The position numbers and the translations under genes are program-made. The notes under the pieces were generated by a model that saw only the letters and a program-made list of their open reading frames with translations, ran no database searches and was not told the DNA's origin. A stretch of DNA of 64,000 nucleotides from the NCBI GenBank assembly GCA_041659605.1, contig JBAZXW010000006.1, positions 96,432 through 160,431 on the forward strand. The letters run 5' to 3'. The stretch comes from Solimonas sp041659605 (GTDB lineage Bacteria; Pseudomonadota; Gammaproteobacteria; Nevskiales; Nevskiaceae). Positions 30,094-40,724 of the stretch are shown in pieces. Within the stretch, counting starts at the first letter, position 1; each line of letters begins with the position of its first letter.

Positions 30094-30576
30094 ATGGAAA
30101 TCGCGAACCAGCGTGTTGTTTACATCCACTACACGCTCACCAACGACGCCGGCGAAGTTCTGGACAGCTCGCGCGGCGCCGAACCGCTGGCCTATCTGCA
30201 CGGCGGCGGCAACATCATCCCCGGCCTCGAAAACGCGCTGATCGGCAAGGCGGCGGGGGACAAGCTCGTGGTCAAGGTGGCGGCGGCGGACGGCTATGGC
30301 GAACGCGACGAGCAACTGGTGCAGAACGTGCCGCGGCGCGCATTCCAGGGCATCAAGGACATCCAGCCCGGCATGTCGTTCACCGCGCAGGGCAACGGCG
30401 GGCCGATGCGCGTCGTCGTCACGCGTGTGGCCGGCGACATGGTGACCGTCGACGGCAATCACCCGCTCGCCGGCGAGAACCTGAGCTTCGACGTCGAAGT
30501 CACCGAAGTCCGCGCCGCGACCGAGGAAGAAATGAGCCACGGCCACGTCCACGGCGCGGGCGGCCACCACCACTAG
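30094..30576 (+). CDS. slyD: FKBP-type peptidyl-prolyl isomerase SlyD
   Basis: A 160-residue prolyl isomerase and chaperone with the two-domain SlyD layout. FKBP strands surround an inserted flap (about residues 70–125, YGERDEQLVQNVPRRAF...). The active-site residues are in LYxxGGGNIIPGLENAL-like sequence (seen as LAYLHGGGNIIPGLENAL). The C-terminus is a short His-rich tail (HGHVHGAGGHHH), in line with the metal-binding tail of SlyD, which supplies nickel for hydrogenase and urease maturation in other bacteria. ATG 30094 gives the standard N-terminus; an in-frame TTG at 30079 is less likely. Confidence 0.93.
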   Translation: MEIANQRVVYIHYTLTNDAGEVLDSSRGAEPLAYLHGGGNIIPGLENALIGKAAGDKLVVKVAAADGYGERDEQLVQNVPRRAFQGIKDIQPGMSFTAQGNGGPMRVVVTRVAGDMVTVDGNHPLAGENLSFDVEVTEVRAATEEEMSHGHVHGAGGHHH

Positions 30577-30588
30577 CAGGCTTGCTTG

Positions 30589-30617
30589 TTTTGAAAGTCG
30601 GGGCCATGGATGGCCCC
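30589..30617. repeat. REP-like palindrome, GCCATGGATGGC family (copy 2)
   Basis: TTTTGAAAGTCGG followed by hairpin GGGGCCAT-GG-ATGGCCCC. It is the inverted counterpart of the element at 3846–3874. It lies 12 bases after the slyD stop and before the end of a convergent gene, a position suited to a transcription stop. Confidence 0.6.
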
Positions 30618-30637
30618 GGCTTGCGCAGGACGCGCGC

Positions 30638-31519
30638 TCAGCGCTTCGCCGTCTCGGCGAAGCGCCGATCCCATTCGTCGCGCTGCCGCACCAGGCGGCG
30701 ATCCTGCCAGAGCAGGAATGGCCGCGTGCGCAAGTTCTTGCCGACGTCGCTGACGGCAAGATCCAGGCTGCTGGCGATGCGCAGGTCACCCTGGATCAGC
30801 TCCGAGCGTCCCGAACCCTCGCGCTTGATCTGCGGCAGCTGGCGGCGCTGCGCCGTTCGATACAGGTCGGGCTCGTCGGGCTCGAACTCCGTCTGGTAGA
30901 GGCGATTGTTGAAGAACTGCAGTTCGAGGCGGCCCTGCGCGCCCCAGTGCTGGTACTGATGGACCGTCACCACGTCGAAATCGCGCGGCGGCACGCCCGA
31001 GCGCACTTTCGCGTGGCGCGACTCCGTCTCCGGTTTGAATCCTGCCTGTTCGAGTCCGACGACGATCTCGTCGAGCCCCATGTAGCTGCGGTATTTGCCC
31101 AGCAGCGGAACCGGGTCAGTCTCGATGCGCGTGAACGCGGCGATCTCCGAATCGGACTGCGCCGCGGCGCTGCCCGCCTCTTCGTAGATCATCGCCTCGA
31201 CCGCCTTGTTCGGCGGCAGTGTTGCGGTCGCCACCGGCGGTGCTTTCGCCGCGACGGGCGCGGCGGGCGTTGTGACCTTGGCCTCCGGCGTCTGGCCCGG
31301 TGCCGGTAACTCGGCGATTGCCACCGCAGCCGGCGTCGCAGTGGGCGCGGCCGTCGGTGCCGCGGCCGTCGTCTGCGGTTCCTCCGGCCAGTCAGGGCCG
31401 AACCACGAATAGAGCGCAGCAATCACCAATGCGCCGGTGAGCCAGCGCAGAGGACGCCATTTCTTCCACCAGTCGGGCGGATCCAGCCAATCCTTCGGCG
31501 CGCTTGTTTTCTCGTCCAT
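30638..31519 (-). CDS. Hypothetical membrane-anchored protein with Pro/Ala/Thr linker
   Basis: A 293-residue protein that I do not recognise. A short cytoplasmic, Trp-rich start (DWLDPPDWWKKWRPLRW) precedes a single membrane helix (about 26–42). About 70 residues of Pro/Ala/Thr linker (about 48–105) and a charged folded region (about 107–293) probably lie in the periplasm, with YRSYMGLDEIVVGLEQAGF and FFNNRLYQTEFEP. The C-terminus is strongly basic (RRLVRQRDEWDRRF). The overall design, anchor plus flexible linker plus domain, is that of envelope-spanning accessory proteins. It stands between slyD (convergent) and the S9 peptidase, with the same strand as the latter. Confidence 0.75.
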   Translation of the reverse strand: MDEKTSAPKDWLDPPDWWKKWRPLRWLTGALVIAALYSWFGPDWPEEPQTTAAAPTAAPTATPAAVAIAELPAPGQTPEAKVTTPAAPVAAKAPPVATATLPPNKAVEAMIYEEAGSAAAQSDSEIAAFTRIETDPVPLLGKYRSYMGLDEIVVGLEQAGFKPETESRHAKVRSGVPPRDFDVVTVHQYQHWGAQGRLELQFFNNRLYQTEFEPDEPDLYRTAQRRQLPQIKREGSGRSELIQGDLRIASSLDLAVSDVGKNLRTRPFLLWQDRRLVRQRDEWDRRFAETAKR

Positions 31520-31562
31520 CGCGGGATTCTAGGAGGCCCGACGGTCGAAATGCGAGCGGCCC

Positions 31563-33524
31563 TCAGGGCGCGGACGCGCCCGGACCGATATGCGCTTCGA
31601 GAAAGGCCAGCATGCGCGTGTACAGCTCTTCCCGATTCTCTTCCTTCCAGAACCCGTGCCCTTCGCCGGGCTTGGCCAGCCACTCGTAGCGCAGATCGCG
31701 GTCCTCCATTGCGCTGCGCAAGGCCTTGGCCTGCGCGTACGGCGCGCGCTCGTCGAGTTCGCCGTGCACGATCAGGACCGGTGCCTTGAGTCGCTCCAGC
31801 AGATTGATCGGCGACTGCGCCTCGAGGGCATTGGTATCGTCGCCGATGTACTGATCGATGTAGTTGCGCCCGCCTTTCGAGCGGCCGATGTCCGACTGCC
31901 GCTTGAGCGCTGCAAGATCGTAGACGCCGGCGTATCCGATCGCGCAGCGATACAGCTCCGGCTCGCGCACCGCGCTCATCAGCGCCGCGTAGCCGCCGTA
32001 GCTGCCGCCGTAGATGCAGACTCGCGCGGCGTCAATCGTGCCGGTGCGCTGCAGCTCGCGCACCCCGTCGGTGATGTCGTCGATCATCATCGTGCCCCAC
32101 TTGCTGCGGGCCGATTCGTAGTGGTTGCTGCCGTACCCTCCGGAACCGCGGAAGTTCACCTGCAGCACCGCGTAGCCGCGCGTCGCGAGCAGTTGCGGAT
32201 CGGCGTCCCACGACCAGCTGTCGCGGATGCCGAAGGGTCCGCCGTGAGGATTGACGACCAGAGGCAACGCCTTCGCCTCGCGGCCCGGCGGCAAGGTGAG
32301 ATAGCCGTGCAGCGTCGCGCCGTCGCGGCTCTTGAACTCGATCGGGCGTCGTTCGCCCATCTGCGCCGGGTCGATCCACTCGCGATACGCGTAGACGAAC
32401 TGCGCCTTGTTGATCTTGCGGTCGTACAGATACATCTCGCCGGGATTGCGATCGCTCTGCACCAGGAACAGCAAACGCGAACCGTCGCGGCTCCAGGAGA
32501 CCGGCTGCAGCTGCTGTCCCGGGAAACTGCGCGTCAGCGCCGCCAGCAACTGGGCGTCCGCATGCTCCTCCGCGATCCAGTCGACGATCGGCACGCCCGC
32601 CTCGTAGGACACCGCGAGCGGCGTTTTGCGGTCGGCGGAGAAATACACGGCGTCGGCATCGGCGGCATCGTTGCAGGACAGCGTCTTGAGTGCCCCGGAC
32701 GAGGGATCCATTTCGTCGAGGCAGTAGCGGTCATTGCCGTCGCGCGCCCTGAAGTAGGCAACGCCACCGTTGCCGCGCGCGGCCAGCGGAACCAGCGAAC
32801 GGCCCTTGCCCGCGACGCCGATTTCGTTCCACTTGCGCGCCTCGCTGTCGTAACGGAAGGTGCGGTCGACCAGGGTCTTCTCGTCTTGGACGATCGCGAA
32901 GCGCAGTGCACCGGCATCGTCGACAAGAAAATCGGTCCAGCCCGGCAGAGGTCCGGCAATGCCGTGATCGCGGCGGCTGTCGTAGACGTCGAGCCGGTGC
33001 GCGTAGCTGAGCAGGCCGCCGAGCCAGGGATTGGTGGATCGCACGGTGCTGATCCAGATCTGCGACTTGTCATCGACCTGCGGCCACAACATCCAGCCCC
33101 AGCCGAAGTCGGCCGACCCCGAACGCGCGCCGACCTTGGTTTCACCGCGGTAGCCGTACAGATAACGCCTGCGGGATCCATCGGCGTTGGCAGCGAGCAG
33201 TTCGCCGGTCAGCTCCGGCGCCTCCAGCGGTCCGGCGCTGGAGCCGACTGCGATGACGATGCGTTCGTCGTTGACCCACCACAGATCGACGGCATGCTCC
33301 TGATCCGGTGCGCGCAGGTTGCCGATCACTTTCATGTCGGCGAGGCGGATCACCGCAACATGCGTCTCTTCGCCGCGCGGCACCGTCGCCGCCAGCAGAC
33401 TGCCGTCCGGCGAAAGCTTGGCGATGCCGAACTCCGCATGCCTCGCGAAATCGCGGACGCTGGGCGCTGCCGCCCACCCCGTCGTCGCGACCAGCGACAG
33501 GACCAACGCCGAAACGAATCTCAT
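31563..33524 (-). CDS. S9 family (prolyl oligopeptidase-type) serine peptidase
   Basis: A 653-residue secreted peptidase. A signal peptide (about 1–21, cleavage after GWAA) is followed by a seven-bladed beta-propeller (about 30–390) that screens substrates, and an alpha/beta-hydrolase catalytic domain. The nucleophile is Ser508 in GGSYGGYAA, with Asp591 (GELDERAPY) and His623 (GEGHGF) completing the triad. The layout fits acylaminoacyl-peptidase or dipeptidyl-peptidase relatives in subfamily S9C. The start ATG at 33524 is selected over an in-frame GTG because the signal peptide begins there. Confidence 0.93.
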   Translation of the reverse strand: MRFVSALVLSLVATTGWAAAPSVRDFARHAEFGIAKLSPDGSLLAATVPRGEETHVAVIRLADMKVIGNLRAPDQEHAVDLWWVNDERIVIAVGSSAGPLEAPELTGELLAANADGSRRRYLYGYRGETKVGARSGSADFGWGWMLWPQVDDKSQIWISTVRSTNPWLGGLLSYAHRLDVYDSRRDHGIAGPLPGWTDFLVDDAGALRFAIVQDEKTLVDRTFRYDSEARKWNEIGVAGKGRSLVPLAARGNGGVAYFRARDGNDRYCLDEMDPSSGALKTLSCNDAADADAVYFSADRKTPLAVSYEAGVPIVDWIAEEHADAQLLAALTRSFPGQQLQPVSWSRDGSRLLFLVQSDRNPGEMYLYDRKINKAQFVYAYREWIDPAQMGERRPIEFKSRDGATLHGYLTLPPGREAKALPLVVNPHGGPFGIRDSWSWDADPQLLATRGYAVLQVNFRGSGGYGSNHYESARSKWGTMMIDDITDGVRELQRTGTIDAARVCIYGGSYGGYAALMSAVREPELYRCAIGYAGVYDLAALKRQSDIGRSKGGRNYIDQYIGDDTNALEAQSPINLLERLKAPVLIVHGELDERAPYAQAKALRSAMEDRDLRYEWLAKPGEGHGFWKEENREELYTRMLAFLEAHIGPGASAP

Positions 33525-33642
33525 CGAACCCCCCACCGGGCACCGAACACTGACATGCCAGTCTAGCGAAGAAGTTGCGCGGCACGCGCGTCGACGCTGC
33601 GGCCCCGATCAGTCCTCGGGGTCGTAACCGCCGCCCGAAGAC

Positions 33643-37443
<3,801 letters not shown>

Positions 37444-37470
37444 GGCAGTCAGGCGGTGATGCGGGCGTCG

Positions 37471-37501
37471 ATTATATCCGTCCATGCGGATGAACGGATA
37501 T
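37471..37501 (-). promoter_or_regulatory. Likely metH promoter overlapped by an ATATCCGT...ACGGATAT operator
   Basis: On the minus strand a perfect TATAAT (37476–37471) stands 28–33 bases before the metH ATG. The inverted repeat ATATCCGT-N12-ACGGATAT (37474–37501) covers both the -35 position and the -10 hexamer, so a protein bound there should block RNA polymerase. The predicted leader is too short for a riboswitch. Methionine genes in proteobacteria are controlled by several repressors (MetJ, SahR, SamR); I cannot say which would fit. Confidence 0.55.
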
Positions 37502-37599
37502 ACCACGGATCAAGTCGGCGATCAGCGGTCGAATTGCCGTTCATCCGCCGATCACCGCCACGCGTCCCCGCGGACGACCCGGCGCCCGGGCCGGGCGGT

Positions 37600-37730
37600 A
37601 AGGTTCGCCCACTGGTTCAACAGCGCGTTCACGAGGACAGCAGCGAAACCGACCCATCTCTCCCCCCAACCCGGATCCCCCCAACCTTCCGGGTTATTCA
37701 AGGCCAAGCTTCATTGCTTGGCCTTTTTTT
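37600..37730 (+). ncRNA. Candidate sRNA or leader with C-rich loops upstream of rubredoxin
   Basis: The plus strand here has no gene, yet it ends in a textbook terminator. Before it, GGTTCGC/GCGAAACC pairs across 37602–37650. A C-rich unpaired run CTCTCCCCCCAA follows, then hairpin AACCCGG/CCGGGTT (37668–37695) with loop ATCCCCCCAACCTT. The CCCCCAAC loop motif is shared with the polA-side sRNA candidate. metH is divergent, so nothing else explains the terminator except an independent RNA or an attenuated leader of the rubredoxin gene. The 5' end is a guess; no convincing promoter was found. Confidence 0.45.
37700..37730 (+). terminator. Rho-independent terminator
   Basis: AAGGCCAAGC, loop TTCATT, GCTTGGCCTT followed by an uninterrupted T-run. 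The ten-base perfect stem and T-tract make it one of the strongest terminators in the window. It lies 69 bases before the rubredoxin ATG. Confidence 0.88.
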
Positions 37731-37798
37731 GTTTCTTTTTCCGGGGCGTCGAGCTTGCGGTAACATGCGCGGCCTTTTGTATCACCGCTGAGATTTCC

Positions 37799-37972
37799 AT
37801 GCAGTACAAGAAATGGCGCTGCCTCATCTGCGATTTCGTCTATGACGAGGCCACGGGCCTTCCGGACGAGGGCATCGCGCCCGGCACCGCCTGGGCCGAC
37901 GTTCCCGATTCCTGGACCTGCCCGGACTGCGGCGCGTCCAAGGCCGATTTCATGATGGTCGAGGCCGACTGA
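37799..37972 (+). CDS. Rubredoxin
   Basis: A 57-residue iron protein carrying electrons in the cytoplasm. The two iron-binding CxxC motifs are CLICDFVYDE (Cys8 and Cys11) and CPDCGASK (Cys41 and Cys44). The conserved YDEATGLPDEGI and GTAWADVPDSW stretches are typical of the family. The likely partner in gammaproteobacteria is an alkane hydroxylase or a rubredoxin reductase, neither of which is visible here. It is followed after two bases by ppnP, so the two are co-transcribed. TTGCGG/TTGTAT (37755–37782, 16-base spacing) is a weak candidate promoter. Confidence 0.95.
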   Translation: MQYKKWRCLICDFVYDEATGLPDEGIAPGTAWADVPDSWTCPDCGASKADFMMVEAD

Positions 37973-37974
37973 AC

Positions 37975-38295
37975 ATGAGTTCTGCCGCGCAGTTCGACGG
38001 CGTGTCCGTCGTCAAGAAAGCCAACGTCTACTTCGACGGCAAGTGCGTCAGCCACACGGTGCTGTTCGCCGATGGCACGCGCAAGAGCGTCGGCGTGATC
38101 CTGCCGTCGACGCTGCGCTTCACCACCGGCGCGCCGGAAGTCATGGAGCTGATCGGCGGCCGCTGCCGCGTGCGCCTCGCCGGCAGCGAGGCCTGGACCG
38201 AGTACCGCGGCGGCCAGTCGTTCTCGGTGCCGGGCCAGTCGGCCTTCGATATCGAAACCCTCGAAACCCTGGACTACGTCTGCCACTTCGGCTGA
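37975..38295 (+). CDS. ppnP: Pyrimidine/purine nucleoside phosphorylase PpnP
   Basis: A 106-residue single-domain cupin (former DUF1255) that phosphorolyses several nucleosides to base and ribose-1-phosphate. The full family pattern is present: FDGVSVVKKANVYFDGKCVSHTV, then RKSVGVILPSTLRFTTGAPEVMELI, and GQSFSVPGQSAFDI near the end. Length equals that of E. coli PpnP (94) plus a short N-terminal extension. It is in an operon with rubredoxin (two-base gap). A small hairpin (TGCCGG/CCGGCA) lies about 10 bases after the stop. Confidence 0.92.
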   Translation: MSSAAQFDGVSVVKKANVYFDGKCVSHTVLFADGTRKSVGVILPSTLRFTTGAPEVMELIGGRCRVRLAGSEAWTEYRGGQSFSVPGQSAFDIETLETLDYVCHFG

Positions 38296-38399
38296 TGTCG
38301 TGTTTCATGCCGGCGACCTGCCGGCACTGATTCAGGTCAAGGTCGACACCGCCGTCCGATTCTTAGGATCGCCCCGCCATCGAGGGGGATCCAATCGGG

Positions 38400-39620
38400 A
38401 TGTCGGCCCACCAGGATGTATTGATCGTCGGTGCCGGGCCTGCGGGCCTGGCGCTGGCCTGCGCACTTGCCGACCGCGGTTTTGCGGTCACGCTGCTGGA
38501 ACGGCAGGTGCGCGCCGCACTGGCCGAACCGCAGGATGACGGCCGCGAGATCGCGCTGACCCACCGCGCCGTCGGCATTCTCGAAGCGCTGGGCCTGTGG
38601 CAGCGCTTTGCCGAACAGGACATCGCGCCGATCCGCGCGGCACGTGTGCTCGACGGCACTTCGCCCCGCTACCTGGGCTTCGAACCCACCGGCTCGGGGC
38701 TCGATGCGCTGGGCTACCTGGTTCCGAATCACGTCATCCGCAAGGCGGCGTTCGACGCGGTCGCCGCGCGGCCATCCATCGTCCTGCGTGATGGCGTGCG
38801 CATCGAGCGCATTGCGGTCGACGCGGACGCGGCGCGCGTGCATCTGGCCGGCGGCGGCGTGTCGAGCACCCGCCTGCTGGTCGGCGCCGACAGCCGCTTT
38901 TCGGACACGCGGCGCCAGCTCGGCATCGGCGCCGAGCAACGCGACTTCGGCCGCACCGTCATCGTCTGCCGGCTCGCGCACGACGGTCCCGCGGACGGGA
39001 TTGCCTACGAATGCTTCGGCTATGGCCGAACGTTGGCGATCCTGCCGCTGAACGGCAACCAGGTCTCCGCCGTCGTCACCGTCTCGTCCGACCAGGCCGA
39101 GTCGTTGCTGCAGATGCCGCCCGAGGACTTCGCTGCAAGCCTGCAACGACAGTTCGGCGATCGGCTCGGCGCGCTGCGGCTGATCGGCCAGCGTCATCCC
39201 TATCCGCTGGTCGCCGTCTACGCACAGCGCTTCGCGGTGGCGCGCGCAGTCCTGGTCGGCGACGCCGCCGTCGGCATGCATCCGGTCACCGCGCACGGCT
39301 ACAACCTGGGACTGTACGGCGTGGAGGCGCTTGGTCGCATCCTGACCAACGCGCGCCGGCGTGGGCAGGACATCGGCAGCCTCGCGGGTCTGGCCGGCTA
39401 CGAAAGCGAACACCGCCGCGCCAGCCTGCCGCTGTACTTGGGCACCAACGCGCTGGTCGGCCTGTACACCGACGAGCGCATGCCTGCGCGCCTGCTGCGC
39501 AGCGTGGTGCTGCGCATCGCCGATCGCCTGCCGCCGCTCAAAAACGTCATCACCCACCAGTTGACCGGCACGCACCGGTCTTCCGCCAGATCTTCCGCCA
39601 GGCCTTCAAACACCCAATGA
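38400..39620 (+). CDS. ubiM: FAD-dependent ubiquinone-pathway hydroxylase (UbiH/UbiM family)
   Basis: A 406-residue aromatic hydroxylase. It has the FAD dinucleotide motif VLIVGAGPAGLALA (residues 7–20), the DG motif (VGADSRFSDTR) and the GD motif GDAAVGMHPVTAHGYNLG. The stretches DGREIALTHRAVGILEALGLW and the NHVIRKAAFDAV region resemble UbiM, the hydroxylase that acts at ubiquinone ring positions in some proteobacteria, more than UbiF/UbiH/UbiI. That is from memory; the general UbiH-superfamily call is secure. The last four bases overlap nrdB (ATGA), an unusual pairing. The C-terminal tail (SSARSSARPSNTQ) looks unfolded. Confidence 0.72.
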   Translation: MSAHQDVLIVGAGPAGLALACALADRGFAVTLLERQVRAALAEPQDDGREIALTHRAVGILEALGLWQRFAEQDIAPIRAARVLDGTSPRYLGFEPTGSGLDALGYLVPNHVIRKAAFDAVAARPSIVLRDGVRIERIAVDADAARVHLAGGGVSSTRLLVGADSRFSDTRRQLGIGAEQRDFGRTVIVCRLAHDGPADGIAYECFGYGRTLAILPLNGNQVSAVVTVSSDQAESLLQMPPEDFAASLQRQFGDRLGALRLIGQRHPYPLVAVYAQRFAVARAVLVGDAAVGMHPVTAHGYNLGLYGVEALGRILTNARRRGQDIGSLAGLAGYESEHRRASLPLYLGTNALVGLYTDERMPARLLRSVVLRIADRLPPLKNVITHQLTGTHRSSARSSARPSNTQ

Positions 39621-40645
39621 GCACGCTCCTCGCCGACTTCGAACCCGCCAGCGGTGTCCTCAACGGCCGCGCCGGCGGCGAAACCACGGTGCGCCCGCAG
39701 TACCGCTGGGCCTGGGACAAGTACCTGCACGGCTGCGCCAATCACTGGATGCCACAGGAAATCAGTATGTCCGCGGACATCGCGCTGTGGAACGATCCGC
39801 GCGGCCTGAGCGACGACGAGCGCCTGCTCGTCAAGCGCAATCTCGGCTTTTTCGCCACGGCCGATTCGCTCGCGGCGAACAACATCGTCCTCGGCACCTA
39901 TCGCCACATCAGCAGCCCCGAATGCCGGCGCTACCTGCTGCGCCAGGCCTTCGAAGAGGCGCTGCACACGCACGCCTACCAGTACATCGTCGAAAGCCTC
40001 GGCCTGGACGAGGGCGAGATCTTCAACATGTACAACGAGGTCCCGAGCATCCGCGACAAGGCCGCGTTCCTGCTGCCGTTCATCGACACGCTCACCGACC
40101 CGAACTTCCGCACCGGCACGCCTGAAGACGATCAGCGCCTGCTGCGCTCGCTGATCGTCTTCGCCTGCATCATGGAAGGCCTGTTCTTCTACGTCGGCTT
40201 CGTGCAGATCCTCGCGCTCGGTCGCCGCAACAAGATGGTCGGCGCCGCCGAGCAGTACCAGTACATCCTGCGCGACGAATCGATGCACCTGAACTTCGGC
40301 ATCGATCTCATCAACCAGATCAAGCTGGAAAACCCGCAGCTGTGGACCGAGCCCTTCCGCGCCGAAATCCGCGGGCTGCTGGAGCAGGCGGTCGAACTCG
40401 AATCCCGCTACGCCATCGACACCCTGCCGCGCGGCGTTCTCGGCCTCAACGCCGAGATGTTCGCCGAGTACCTGCGCTACATCGCCAACCGCCGCTGCGC
40501 CCAGATCGGCCTCGAACCCATCTACTCCGGCGCCGGCAACCCGTTCCCGTGGATGAGCGAGCTGATCGATCTGAAGAAGGAGAAGAACTTCTTCGAGACG
40601 CGGGTGACCGAGTACCAGACGGGTGGGGCGCTGAGCTGGGATTGA
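39617..40645 (+). CDS. nrdB: Ribonucleotide-diphosphate reductase beta subunit (class I NrdB)
   Basis: A 342-residue diiron radical subunit. All ligands expected for class Ia are visible: Asp83 (TADS), Glu114 and His117 (FEEALH), Glu187 (IMEG), Glu221 and His224 (DESMH). The radical tyrosine is Tyr121 (HAYQY). The C-terminus (ETRVTEYQTGGALSWD) should dock to the NrdA large subunit. No nrdA is adjacent or in the window; the only other RNR genes are the B12-dependent nrdJb and nrdJa about 10 kb away. The start ATG overlaps the upstream hydroxylase stop. Confidence 0.94.
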   Translation: MSTLLADFEPASGVLNGRAGGETTVRPQYRWAWDKYLHGCANHWMPQEISMSADIALWNDPRGLSDDERLLVKRNLGFFATADSLAANNIVLGTYRHISSPECRRYLLRQAFEEALHTHAYQYIVESLGLDEGEIFNMYNEVPSIRDKAAFLLPFIDTLTDPNFRTGTPEDDQRLLRSLIVFACIMEGLFFYVGFVQILALGRRNKMVGAAEQYQYILRDESMHLNFGIDLINQIKLENPQLWTEPFRAEIRGLLEQAVELESRYAIDTLPRGVLGLNAEMFAEYLRYIANRRCAQIGLEPIYSGAGNPFPWMSELIDLKKEKNFFETRVTEYQTGGALSWD

Positions 40646-40724
40646 ACTAAGCGTAGTAGGCGCTGGCGCGCGTCTGCGTTCAAGCAACGATACATACTTC
40701 AGCTGAATCTGTTTCCAGTGGCAA

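Noticed and set aside
37444..37599. Possible SAH, SAM or cobalamin riboswitch in front of metH
   Set aside because: The likely promoter is only about 30 bases from the ATG on the minus strand, and no B12-box or SAH-aptamer signature was found.
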